Positions 1-7,237 are shown, numbered from the stretch's first letter. The stretch: DNA of 14,044 nucleotides from an uncultured Oscillospiraceae bacterium (GCA_910577915.1 CAJTOM010000064.1:1-14044), one strand, 5' to 3'. Numbers and translations: made by a program. Notes: generated by a model from the letters alone, not told the origin.

Positions 1-893
1 GCTACTATTTCATGGCGGACATGCACGCCATCACCGTGCGCCAGGACCCCGCCGCCCTGCGCCGCCGCACCCTGGAGCAGCTGGCCCAGTATATCGCCTG
101 CGGCCTGGACCCGGAGAAGAACACCCTCTTCATCCAGTCCCACGTACACCAGCACGCGGAGCTGGGCTGGTGCCTCAACTGCTACGCCATGTTCGGCGAG
201 CTGAGCCGCATGACCCAGTTCAAGGACAAGTCCGCCAAGAACGCCGACAACATCAACGGCGGCCTCTTCACCTACCCCAGCCTCATGGCCGCCGACATCC
301 TCCTCTACCAGCCGGACCTCGTCCCCGTGGGCGAGGACCAGAAGCAGCACGTGGAGCTAACCCGGAACATCGTCCAGCGCTTCAACGGCGTCTACGGCGA
401 CGTGTTCAAGATGCCGGAGCCCTACATCCCCAAGGTGGGGGCCCGGATTATGAGCCTGACCAACCCCGCCGCCAAGATGAGCAAGAGCGAGAACGACGAC
501 ACCGGCCGGGTCACCCTCATGGACGACCCCGGCGTCATTATGAAGCAGTTCAAGCGGGCCATCACCGACAGCGACACCGAGCGCTGCGTCCGCTACGACC
601 CGGAGAACAAGCCCGGCGTGGCCAACCTCATGACCATCTACTCCTCCGTCACGGGCAGGACCTTCCCGGAGATCGAGGCGGAATTTGACGGCCTGGGCTA
701 CGGCCGCTTCAAGCCCGCCGTGGGCGAGGCCGTGGTGGAGATGGTGCGCCCCATCCAGGAGGAGGCCCGCCGGATCCTGGCGGACAAGGCCTATCTGGAG
801 GGCGTCTACCGGGCGGGGGCGGAGAAGGCCTCCCGTGTGGCGGACAGGACCCTGCGCAAGGTCTATAAGAAGCTCGGCTTCGTGGCCAGATAA
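1..893 (+). CDS. trpS: Tryptophan--tRNA ligase, 5'-truncated by window edge
   Basis: Class I aminoacyl-tRNA synthetase that charges tRNA-Trp in the cytoplasm. The reading frame is open from base 3, so the N-terminus, including the HIGH-like ATP motif, lies outside the window. About 296 residues are visible, of the roughly 330 usual for the family. Seen in order, numbering the codon at base 3 as residue 1: the ADMHAITVRQDP block near the start, MTQFKDKS, the family-typical VGEDQKQH at about 109-116, and the KMSKS ATP-binding loop at 158-162 (bases 474-488). The C-terminal helical anticodon-binding part ends normally at a TAA. The next gene starts 18 bases downstream on the same strand, so cotranscription is likely. 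Identification is from these motifs and is firm. Nothing is unusual apart from the truncation by the window edge. Confidence 0.96.
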   Translation, partial: YYFMADMHAITVRQDPAALRRRTLEQLAQYIACGLDPEKNTLFIQSHVHQHAELGWCLNCYAMFGELSRMTQFKDKSAKNADNINGGLFTYPSLMAADILLYQPDLVPVGEDQKQHVELTRNIVQRFNGVYGDVFKMPEPYIPKVGARIMSLTNPAAKMSKSENDDTGRVTLMDDPGVIMKQFKRAITDSDTERCVRYDPENKPGVANLMTIYSSVTGRTFPEIEAEFDGLGYGRFKPAVGEAVVEMVRPIQEEARRILADKAYLEGVYRAGAEKASRVADRTLRKVYKKLGFVAR

Positions 894-911
894 GCGGGGG
901 CGGACGTCGAC

Positions 912-2018
912 ATGAATACCATCTTTGACCGGACAAGCGTCCTGCCCGTCATCCTGGCCCTGGGCGTGTCCATGCTGCTCAGCTTTCTCCTCACCCCCCT
1001 GGTCAAGCGCCTGGCCTACAAGATCGGCGCGGTGGACGTCCCCAAGGACAAGCGCCGCATGCACAACCACCCCATCCCCCGGCTGGGGGGGCTGGCCATC
1101 TTCGTGGGCTTCGTCATCGCCGTGCTCCTCTTCGCCTCCCCCGACCGGCAGCTGCGGGGCATCCTGCTGGGGGCGTGCCTCATTGTGGCCGTAGGCGTGG
1201 TGGACGACTCCCACCCCCTGGGGGCGGGCATCAAGTTCATCCTGCAGATCGTGGCCGCCCTTGTCGCCGTGTGGCACGGCGTGGTCATACAGGCCATCGC
1301 CAACCCCCTCCCCTTTGGGGGCCCCTACTGGAACTTCGGCGTCATGGCGGTGCCCATCACCGTCGTCTGGATCGTGGCGGTGACCAACTCCGTCAACCTC
1401 ATCGACGGCCTGGACGGCCTGGCCGACGGCGTGTCCACCATCGCGGCCCTGACCATGCTCATCATTGCGCTGCTGATGGGGAGCATGGAGATGGCGGTGA
1501 TCTGCGCCGCCCTGGTGGGCAGCTGCATCGGCTTCATCCCCTACAACCGCAACCCCGCCAAGATCTTTATGGGGGACACGGGGGCCACCTTCCTGGGGTA
1601 CATTCTGGCCACCGTCTCCGTGGCGGGGCTCTTCAAGCTGTACGCCATCATCTCCTTCATTGTCCCCTTCATCATCCTGGGCTTCCCCATTTTCGACACC
1701 GCCTCGGCCTTCACCCGCCGCATCCTCAAGGGGCAGAACCCCATGAAGGCGGACCGGAGCCACACCCACCACAAGCTTATCGACATGGGCATGAACCAGA
1801 AGCAGGCGGTGGCCACCCTGTACCTGGTGGCCGGCGTGCTGGGGCTGTGCGCGGTGATGATCGTCACCAGCGGGTATGTAAAGGTTCTTCTGTCCGCTGC
1901 GGCCCTGGTGGGCACGGCCTACACCGCAGCCCGCATCGCCCGCTATCCCCATGACCGCAAAAACGCCGCCCCGGAGGAGGAGCCGCCGGAGGCGCCGAAG
2001 GAAGAGGAGGAGCGCTGA
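912..2018 (+). CDS. tagO: Undecaprenyl-phosphate GlcNAc-1-phosphate transferase (WecA/TagO type, MraY-like)
   Basis: Polytopic membrane enzyme, 368 aa, that transfers GlcNAc-1-phosphate from UDP-GlcNAc to undecaprenyl phosphate. This is the first lipid-linked step of wall teichoic acid or other surface glycan synthesis. Visible family marks are DVPKDKRRMH at 42-51, the Asp pair D98-D99 (VGVVDDS), NLIDGLDGLADG at about 162-173 with the Asp residues expected for Mg2+ handling, FMGDTG at 219-224, and the His-rich HTHHKL at 284-289 that separates WecA/TagO from MraY. Many hydrophobic segments are seen. The C-terminus is an acidic Glu/Pro tail (about 353-368). Its Glu codons include the GAAGAGGAGG that serves the next gene as ribosome binding site. 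The ATG follows a purine-rich stretch 18 bases after trpS. The wecB-type gene starts one base after its stop, which points to a common pathway. The exact sugar product is inferred from family and neighbour. Confidence 0.92.
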   Translation: MNTIFDRTSVLPVILALGVSMLLSFLLTPLVKRLAYKIGAVDVPKDKRRMHNHPIPRLGGLAIFVGFVIAVLLFASPDRQLRGILLGACLIVAVGVVDDSHPLGAGIKFILQIVAALVAVWHGVVIQAIANPLPFGGPYWNFGVMAVPITVVWIVAVTNSVNLIDGLDGLADGVSTIAALTMLIIALLMGSMEMAVICAALVGSCIGFIPYNRNPAKIFMGDTGATFLGYILATVSVAGLFKLYAIISFIVPFIILGFPIFDTASAFTRRILKGQNPMKADRSHTHHKLIDMGMNQKQAVATLYLVAGVLGLCAVMIVTSGYVKVLLSAAALVGTAYTAARIARYPHDRKNAAPEEEPPEAPKEEEER

Positions 2019-2019
2019 C

Positions 2020-3165
2020 ATGGAACAGCTGCGTATTATGAGCGTCTTCGGCACCCGGCCGGAGGCCATCAAGATGGCCCCGTTGGTGAAGGAGCTCGCC
2101 GGGCGGGCGGAGATCGCCTCCCTCTGCTGCGTCACCGCCCAGCACCGCGAGATGCTGGACAGCGTGCTGGAGGTCTTCGATCTCAAGCCCGACTGGGACC
2201 TGGACATTATGACCCCCCAACAGACCCTCAGCACCATCACCAGCAAATGCCTGCTGGGCATGGACGAGGCGGTGGACAAGCTCAGGCCGGACATGATCCT
2301 GGTCCACGGGGACACCTCCACCACCTTCGCCGGGGCCCTGTCCGCCTTCTACCACAAGGTGCCGGTGGGCCACGTGGAGGCGGGCCTGCGGACCTACGAC
2401 AAGTACTCCCCCTACCCGGAGGAGATGAACCGGAAGCTGGTCACCGCCATCGCCGACCTCTACTTCTGCCCCACGGAGAACAACCGGGAGAACCTGCGGC
2501 GGGAGGGGGTGACCGAGGGGGTCTTCGTCACCGGCAACACGGTCATCGACGCCCTGCATACCACCGTCCGGCCCGGCTGCCGCTTCTCCACGGAGATTCT
2601 GAACGCCCTGCCCTACGACAGCAAAAAAATCCTCCTGGTCACCTGCCACCGCCGTGAGAACTACGGCCAGCCCATGGAGGACATCATGGCCGCCCTGGCC
2701 CACATCGCCCGGAGCCACGACGGCGTGGAGCTGGTCTATCCCGTCCACCTCAGCCCCGTGGTCCAGGCCTGCGCGAAAAAGCACCTGGGGGACATCCCCA
2801 ACGTCCACCTCATCCCCCCCCTGGCCGCCGACGAGATGCACAACCTCATGGCCCGTTGCTTCCTGGTGCTCACCGACTCCGGCGGCCTCCAGGAGGAGGC
2901 CCCGGCCCTGGGCAAGCCGGTGCTGGTGCTGCGGCGGGAGACAGAGCGGCCCGAGGCGGTCGCCGCCGGCACCGCGAAGCTGGCGGGCGTGGCCTATGCG
3001 GACATCGTCTCCATGGCCCATCAGCTCATCACCGATCCCGCCGCCTACGCCGCCATGGCCCACGCGGTGAACCCCTACGGCGACGGCCTGGCCTGCCGCC
3101 GGATCGCCGACGCCATCCTGTGGCACTTCGGCCGCGGCCCCCGCCCCGGCGATTTCACCGCGTAA
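2020..3165 (+). CDS. wecB: UDP-N-acetylglucosamine 2-epimerase, non-hydrolysing
   Basis: Cytosolic GT-B-fold enzyme of 381 aa that interconverts UDP-GlcNAc and UDP-ManNAc (WecB/MnaA family), supplying ManNAc for wall teichoic acid linkage units or other surface glycans. Visible marks: GTRPEAIK at 11-18, VHGDTSTT with D98, GHVEAGLRT with E120, CHRREN around H210 and E213, TDSGGLQEEAP at 285-295, and TERPE at 308-312, all typical of the non-hydrolysing epimerases. Length matches the family. The frame is open upstream to 1951, but the ATG at 2020 is preferred. It sits one base after the TGA of the tagO-type gene and follows GAAGAGGAGG, and the protein then begins in register with family members (MxxLRIMSVFGTRPE). 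Translational coupling to the preceding gene is likely. The 84-base gap downstream holds stem-loops. Confidence 0.95.
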   Translation: MEQLRIMSVFGTRPEAIKMAPLVKELAGRAEIASLCCVTAQHREMLDSVLEVFDLKPDWDLDIMTPQQTLSTITSKCLLGMDEAVDKLRPDMILVHGDTSTTFAGALSAFYHKVPVGHVEAGLRTYDKYSPYPEEMNRKLVTAIADLYFCPTENNRENLRREGVTEGVFVTGNTVIDALHTTVRPGCRFSTEILNALPYDSKKILLVTCHRRENYGQPMEDIMAALAHIARSHDGVELVYPVHLSPVVQACAKKHLGDIPNVHLIPPLAADEMHNLMARCFLVLTDSGGLQEEAPALGKPVLVLRRETERPEAVAAGTAKLAGVAYADIVSMAHQLITDPAAYAAMAHAVNPYGDGLACRRIADAILWHFGRGPRPGDFTA

Positions 3166-3178
3166 TCCCGTACCAAAA

Positions 3179-3227
3179 GCGGCTCTGACCGCGGCGCATC
3201 ACGCCGCCGGGCCGCATGCCGCGGCCC
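3179..3227. other. Cluster of three short GC-rich stem-loops
   Basis: The gap between the epimerase stop and the next ATG contains three inverted repeats in a row: GCGG/CCGC at 3179-3192, GCGGCG/CGCCGC with loop CATCA at 3191-3207, and GGGCCGC/GCGGCCC with loop ATGCC at 3209-3227. The first two overlap by two bases. None is followed by a T-run on the + strand, so this is not a canonical intrinsic terminator. It may be an mRNA-stabilising or partial-termination structure, or simply GC-rich sequence that folds by chance. Confidence 0.45.
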
Positions 3228-3249
3228 CGTAAAGGAAGTCCCTTCTGTT

Positions 3250-4032
3250 ATGGAGCATTCGTATCACTCGGAGAGGAGGCGCTGCCGCCTGGATAAGAAG
3301 CGGTTGACCTATTTCACCCTGGGCGTGGGCGTCCTGCTGCTGGTGGTGGTGATCCTGCTGGCCTGGAGCGGGCGGCGCTCCCCCGGCGGCATCGTCCTGC
3401 CGGAGGAGCAGACCGACAGCGACAGCGTGGAGGACAGCGGCGGCGAGAGCCGTCTGAACGTGGTGGAGATTACGCCGGAGACGGTGGGGGTGGCCATCAG
3501 CGTCCGCTCCCGCCCCCTGTCCTACAGCCGCACCCAGGTGGTGGAGACCTTCTGGAGCGGCGGCAGCGGCCAGTCCGTCTCCCAGGTGTACGTCAGCGGC
3601 GGCCGGACCCGGCTGGACACCCAGCTGCCCGACGGCAGCGTGCGCCACACCCTGGTATCCGGGGACTCTGCCGGCGTGTGGTACGACGACGAGACGGAGT
3701 GGGCCGCCCTGGGGGCCGGGCCGCTGGCGGCGGACCAGTCCGCCCGGATGCCCACCTACGAGACCGTCCGGGACCTGCCCGCGTCCTCCATCGCCGCAGC
3801 GGACTACCGGACGCTGGACGGCCTGTCCTGCATCTACGTGGAGACCCGGCCCGACGGGGCGGGCTACGCCGACTTCTACTGGGTCAGCGTGGACTCGGGC
3901 CTGCTCTGCCGGGCGGAGCGCACCCGCCACGGCGCGCTGGTCTACCGCTTCACCGGCGATACGCCGGAGACCGCCTCCCCGGATGAGTCCCTGTTTCTCC
4001 TGCCTGACGGGACGGCTCTGCCCGCCGCATAA
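3250..4032 (+). CDS. Single-span membrane protein with LolA/RseB-like outer domain, function unknown
   Basis: Predicted 260-aa protein. A short basic N-terminus (RRRCRLDKKR) precedes one strongly hydrophobic segment at about 20-39. The order suggests an inside N-terminus and an extracytoplasmic C-terminal domain. After an acidic linker (about 50-70), the rest is beta-strand-like: YSRTQVVETFW, then a VYVSGGRTRLDT / WYDDETEWAAL / CIYVETRPDGAGYADFYWVS succession. That pattern recalls LolA/RseB-fold lipoprotein-sorting-like proteins annotated in clostridia, though I rate this as a fold resemblance only. The ATG at 3250 is 12 bases from its nearest AAGGAA, which is far. A better AGAGGAGG (3272-3279) lies inside the gene, nine bases before an in-frame CTG at 3289, so the true start may be there. 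It is followed by a strong terminator. Its link to the wall-sugar genes is only positional. Confidence 0.75.
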   Translation: MEHSYHSERRRCRLDKKRLTYFTLGVGVLLLVVVILLAWSGRRSPGGIVLPEEQTDSDSVEDSGGESRLNVVEITPETVGVAISVRSRPLSYSRTQVVETFWSGGSGQSVSQVYVSGGRTRLDTQLPDGSVRHTLVSGDSAGVWYDDETEWAALGAGPLAADQSARMPTYETVRDLPASSIAAADYRTLDGLSCIYVETRPDGAGYADFYWVSVDSGLLCRAERTRHGALVYRFTGDTPETASPDESLFLLPDGTALPAA

Positions 4033-4047
4033 CAACGATAGACGCTG

Positions 4048-4090
4048 AAACAGCCGAGGTCCGGGCGCATGCCCGGACCTCGGCTGTTTT
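4048..4090. terminator. Bidirectional intrinsic terminator between convergent genes
   Basis: A perfect 19-bp stem (4048-4066 with 4071-4089) has a GCAT loop and a GC-rich core. On the + strand the stem ends in TTTT, on the - strand in TTT. It lies 15 bases after the stop of the LolA-like gene and touches the TGA of the convergent amylosucrase gene at 4090-4092. One element can therefore serve both transcription units. Confidence 0.9.
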
Positions 4091-6156
4091 CATATTTCGT
4101 CCCGCAGCAGCCACGCGAAGCTGTTGGGGTAGAGATGGATCCGGCGGATCTGATCGTAGTGGTTTCCGTACATCAGCTCCGTATAGCTCCCCTCCCGCTG
4201 GACGCCGGCGTCCAGGAAGAAGGAGCTGAAGTTGAACAGGCACACCAGCTCGCGCTCCCCCCTGCGGCGGACCAGGGCCAGCACGTGGCGGCTGCCGGAG
4301 TCCTCCACCCACACGTCGGCCTCCGGGTCAAAGCAGCGCTCCCCCGCCCGGAGCTCCTCCATCCGCCGCAGCAGCTGGAACTGCTTGCCCTGGCGGGTGG
4401 AACCGTCGCCCCGCAGGGCGGCCAGCTCCCACTGGAAGCGGCCCCGGTGGATGTAGCGGCTGTCCTCCCGGCGCTCCGGGTCCTCCTTGTAGGACCAGTC
4501 GTTGAGCTGGCCCACCTCGTCGCCGCTGTAGATCACGGGGATGCCGCTCTGGGAGAGCATCCAGGCGTGGAGGGTCAGATCACAGGCGATGGCCCGCTCC
4601 AGCTTGAAGGGGTCCTGCTCATAGTCAGCGGCCTCCACGCCGCACAGGGAGGCGGTGGTGCCGCACAGCCGGGCGTCCCCCAGCCGGGGGTCGTCGTTAT
4701 AGAGCTCCCCCCTGCCGCCGCTGCCGGGCCACTTCCCGGTGAAGTAGTCGTTGAGGTACTTCTTGTGGGCCGCCTCGTTGATCCCGAAGCGCTGGCCCAG
4801 CCAGGGGTAGTCCAGCCCCCAGCCGATGTCGTCGTGACAGCGCAGGTAGTTGAGGAACAGGAAGTCCTTAGGCAGGGCGCACAGGGCCTCCATCTGCCGC
4901 CGGAGCAGAGACACGTCCCCGGTGGCCAGGGTGTGCCAGGTGGTGGCCATGGTGGTGACGTTGTAGAGCATGTGGCACTCGGGCTTCTCGGTGGTGCCGA
5001 AGTAGGGGGCCACCTTGGCCGGCTCCATCACCACCTCCCCCAGCAGCAGCACGCTGGGGCAGACGATCTCCACCGCCATGCGCAGCATCCGGGCCAGCGT
5101 GTGGACCTGGGGCAGGTTGCGGCAGTCGGTGCCCAGCTCCTTCCATATGTAGGGGATGGCGTCCAGCCGGATCACGTCGATGCCCCGGTTGGCCAGAAAC
5201 AGCATGTTCTCCGTCATGTCGTTGAAGACCGCCGGGTTGGCGTAGTTCAGATCCCACTGGTAGGGGTAGAAGCTGGTCATCACCACCTGCCGGCAGTCCT
5301 CCAGCCAGGTGAAGCTCCCCGGCGCGGTGGTGGGGAACACCTGGGGCACCGTCCGCTCAAACTGCCGGGGGATCTCCCAGCTGTCGTAGAAGAAGTACCG
5401 CTCCCGGTACCCCGGCACCCCGGCCCTGGCTTTTTTGGCCCACGGATGGTCCTCGCTGGTGTGGTTCATAACGAAGTCCAGGCACACGCTCATCCCGCCC
5501 TCACGGCAGGCGTCCGTCAGGCGCTCCAGGTCCTCCATGGTCCCCAGCGCCTCCTGGACCGCGCGGAAGTCGCTGACCGCGTACCCGCCGTCGCTGCGCC
5601 CCCTGGGGGAGGCCAGCAGAGGCATCAGATGGACGTAGTTGACCCCGCACTCCTTCAGGTAGGGCAGCTTCTCCTCCACCCCTTTCAGGGTGCCCGCGAA
5701 GGCGTCCACATACAGCATCATCCCCAGCAGGTCCCGGCGGCGGTACCAGTCTGGATCCGCCTCCCTGGCGGCGTCCTGGGCCCGCAGGGCCTCCTTGCGC
5801 TCCTCCCAGCACCGGCGCAGCATCTCCACAAAATAGTCGAAGGCGGCCGTGTCGTTGTGGTAGAGCTCACAGTAGAGCCATCTGAGCTCCCCGTAGTGCC
5901 GCTCCAGGCGGCGGTCAAAGGCGGTCCGCTCCTCCGCTGGGGCGGGCGGCTTCCCGGCCCGTTCCACGGGCGTTCTCTCCGCCGCAGCGGGGACCGTCGC
6001 CACCTTGGCGGCCTTCGCCGCCGGCTTTTTGGCCGCCGGCTTCCCGGCGGTTTTTGCACTCTTTTTCCCGGCGGCGCTCTTTTTGGCCGCCGGCTTTTTG
6101 GCGGCGGCCGCCGGGGCCGCCTCCTTCACAGGCGCTTCCTTTTCATCCTTTTTCAT
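4090..6156 (-). CDS. Amylosucrase (GH13 subfamily 4) with Lys/Ala/Pro-rich N-terminal tail
   Basis: Amylosucrase of 688 aa that splits sucrose, adds the glucosyl unit to an alpha-1,4-glucan and releases fructose. The catalytic part matches the Neisseria enzyme block for block: helical N-domain (about 78-140), DFVMNHTSEDHPWA at 227-240, QWDLNYANPAVF at 300-311, nucleophile D332 in VIRLDA, acid/base E374 in LLGEV, HDDIGW with D442 at 441-446, GDEVGQLND at 545-553 and DSRYIHR at 565-571. The HDD plus DSR pattern favours amylosucrase over plain alpha-amylase. Residues 1 to about 75 are an extra low-complexity tail with repeated PAAKK/AAKK units and no signal peptide, so a cytosolic place is likely. 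The frame stays open to 6246, but ATG 6156 has AAGGAG nine bases upstream and lies one base after the fructokinase stop. Amylosucrase activity is known for the family; the role of the tail is unknown. Confidence 0.9.
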   Translation of the reverse strand: MKKDEKEAPVKEAAPAAAAKKPAAKKSAAGKKSAKTAGKPAAKKPAAKAAKVATVPAAAERTPVERAGKPPAPAEERTAFDRRLERHYGELRWLYCELYHNDTAAFDYFVEMLRRCWEERKEALRAQDAAREADPDWYRRRDLLGMMLYVDAFAGTLKGVEEKLPYLKECGVNYVHLMPLLASPRGRSDGGYAVSDFRAVQEALGTMEDLERLTDACREGGMSVCLDFVMNHTSEDHPWAKKARAGVPGYRERYFFYDSWEIPRQFERTVPQVFPTTAPGSFTWLEDCRQVVMTSFYPYQWDLNYANPAVFNDMTENMLFLANRGIDVIRLDAIPYIWKELGTDCRNLPQVHTLARMLRMAVEIVCPSVLLLGEVVMEPAKVAPYFGTTEKPECHMLYNVTTMATTWHTLATGDVSLLRRQMEALCALPKDFLFLNYLRCHDDIGWGLDYPWLGQRFGINEAAHKKYLNDYFTGKWPGSGGRGELYNDDPRLGDARLCGTTASLCGVEAADYEQDPFKLERAIACDLTLHAWMLSQSGIPVIYSGDEVGQLNDWSYKEDPERREDSRYIHRGRFQWELAALRGDGSTRQGKQFQLLRRMEELRAGERCFDPEADVWVEDSGSRHVLALVRRRGERELVCLFNFSSFFLDAGVQREGSYTELMYGNHYDQIRRIHLYPNSFAWLLRDEI
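6025..6096 (-). repeat. In-frame 18-bp direct repeat encoding the basic tail
   Basis: Two identical 18-base copies lie at 6025-6042 and 6079-6096. On the coding strand each reads AAGCCGGCGGCCAAAAAG. They are 54 bases apart, exactly 18 codons. They encode the KPAAKK units of the amylosucrase tail. Shorter partial copies surround them, so this is a short repeat family inside the gene that could expand or contract without a frameshift. Confidence 0.85.
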
Positions 6157-6157
6157 C

Positions 6158-7099
6158 TCACTGTACTCCTTCCAGCTCCGCCAGCCTGGGCATGGCGGGA
6201 ATTGCTCCGCTGCGGGAGCAGGTGACGGCGGCGGCCCGGTTAGCAAAGCCCAGAATCTCCTCCAGCTCCGGCCGCTCCAGGCCCTCCAGGGGCCGGTCCC
6301 CCCGGCGGCACAGCCGGCTAAGCACCGCCCCCAGGAAGGTGTCCCCCGCCCCGTTGGTGTCGGCCACCTGCGTCGGCACGCCGGGCACGGTGAAGCAGGC
6401 CCCCTGCCAGCGGCAGAAGGCCCCCCGGCTGCCCAGAGTGATCATCACCAGCCGGATCCCCTTCTCCTCCAGCACGCGGCTCCCCTCCTCCAGGTCCTCC
6501 GTCCCGGTCAGCAGGGGCAGCTCCTCCTCGGAGAGCTTGATGACGTCCACCAGGGACAGGGGCAGGGTCATCCACTCCAGGGCGTCCCGCCGGGTCCGCC
6601 ACAGGGCGGGGCGGTAGTTGGGGTCGTAGCTGACCAGCACCCCCGCCTGATGGGCGGCCCTGGCCGTAAAGATGGTGGCGCTGCGGGCGATGCCCTGGGT
6701 GAGGCTCACGGAGCCGAAGTGGAGGATTTTGCTGTCCTTGGCCAGCACCTCGTCCACGTCCTCGGGCACCATCTCGCAGTCCGCCCCCCGGATAAAGCGG
6801 AAGCTCCGCTCCCCGCGCTCATCCACGGAGACAATGGCCATGGTGGTGGGGCTCTCCCCCACCTGGAGGCCGGCGTGGTCCACGCCGTTTTCCTCCAGCA
6901 CCCCCCGCAGGTACGCGCCGAAGCCGTCGTTACCCACCTTGCCGATGAAGGCGGTCCTGCAGCCCAGCCGGGCCGCGGCCACCGCCACGTTGGCCGGCGC
7001 GCCGCCGGGATTGGCGGCAAATACCGGCACCTGCTGCTGATTTTTCCCCGTCTGGGTCAGGTCGATCAGGATCTCACCGATGGCTGTGATGTCTCTCAT
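6158..7099 (-). CDS. Fructokinase, PfkB family
   Basis: Ribokinase/PfkB-fold sugar kinase of 313 aa, most likely ATP:fructose 6-phosphotransferase in the cytosol. Visible family signatures: the substrate-binding NPGGAPANVAVAAARLG near residues 30-46, GKVGNDGFG at about 53-61, YDPNYRPALW at about 158-167 (typical of bacterial fructokinases), KLSEEE at 188-193, and the anion-hole motif DTNGAGDTFLGA at 247-258 with D253 as catalytic base. The ATG at 7099 follows AAAGGATGG at a rather long distance. The stop overlaps the spacer of the amylosucrase start, leaving one base between the genes. That strongly supports fructose as substrate, since amylosucrase releases free fructose. A promoter-like element and a structured leader lie upstream. 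Other sugars such as 2-dehydro-3-deoxygluconate cannot be excluded from sequence alone. Confidence 0.9.
   Translation of the reverse strand: MRDITAIGEILIDLTQTGKNQQQVPVFAANPGGAPANVAVAAARLGCRTAFIGKVGNDGFGAYLRGVLEENGVDHAGLQVGESPTTMAIVSVDERGERSFRFIRGADCEMVPEDVDEVLAKDSKILHFGSVSLTQGIARSATIFTARAAHQAGVLVSYDPNYRPALWRTRRDALEWMTLPLSLVDVIKLSEEELPLLTGTEDLEEGSRVLEEKGIRLVMITLGSRGAFCRWQGACFTVPGVPTQVADTNGAGDTFLGAVLSRLCRRGDRPLEGLERPELEEILGFANRAAAVTCSRSGAIPAMPRLAELEGVQ
6166..6171 (-). promoter_or_regulatory. Ribosome binding site deciding the amylosucrase start
   Basis: AAGGAG on the - strand lies nine bases before ATG 6156, inside the last codons of the fructokinase gene. No comparable site precedes the upstream in-frame start at 6246. 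The position implies translational coupling of the two genes. Confidence 0.8.
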
Positions 7100-7146
7100 A
7101 GCGTGCGTCCATCCTTTCCGTCAATGTCGAATCACTTGATAAACAG

Positions 7147-7197
7147 GCCGTTTTTCCGAAAAAAAGCGGCATAAAAGCAGCCAATTTTTTCCACCGC
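7147..7197 (-). promoter_or_regulatory. Candidate attenuator in the fructokinase-amylosucrase leader
   Basis: On the - strand a stem of about ten pairs, including two G-U pairs and one mismatch, joins GCGG (7197-7194) to CCGC (7169-7166). It is followed at once by seven T (7165-7159), the layout of a weak intrinsic terminator. A second hairpin, GCCG...CGGC with TTTTT/AAAAA (7170-7147), uses the same CCGC and T-run, so the two cannot form together. This resembles a terminator/antiterminator switch. No gene for an antiterminator protein is in the window, and the fold is read by eye only. Confidence 0.35.
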
Positions 7198-7208
7198 ACC
7201 TAAACGCT

Positions 7209-7237
7209 ATTGTATCAGACCCGGACGCGTTTGTCCA
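7209..7237 (-). promoter_or_regulatory. Sigma-A-like promoter of the fructokinase-amylosucrase operon
   Basis: On the - strand TGGACA (7237-7232) and TACAAT (7214-7209) each match the consensus in five of six positions and are 17 bases apart. A TG one base before the -10 adds an extended -10 element. Transcription would start near 7202, giving a leader of about 100 bases before the fructokinase ATG. Confidence 0.65.

Noticed and set aside
1951..2019. Upstream start for the epimerase
   Set aside because: It would overlap the tagO-type gene by 68 bases and add an Arg-rich leader with no family counterpart. ATG 2020 has a good ribosome site.
357..2324. A 655-codon open frame on the - strand across trpS, tagO and wecB
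   Set aside because: It crosses three well-supported genes and has a His/Gly/Asp-rich low-complexity translation with no domain.
4069..6225. A 718-codon open frame on the + strand opposite the amylosucrase
   Set aside because: It is an antisense artefact of codon bias, and the opposite strand has a complete catalytic GH13 protein.
6157..6246. Thirty-residue N-terminal extension of the amylosucrase
   Set aside because: It overlaps the fructokinase gene, has no ribosome site, and is out of place next to ATG 6156 with AAGGAG at nine bases.
7131..7140. Short palindrome ATCA-CT-TGAT upstream of the fructokinase as an operator
   Set aside because: It is only four bases per arm, lies well downstream of the promoter, and no regulator gene is nearby.
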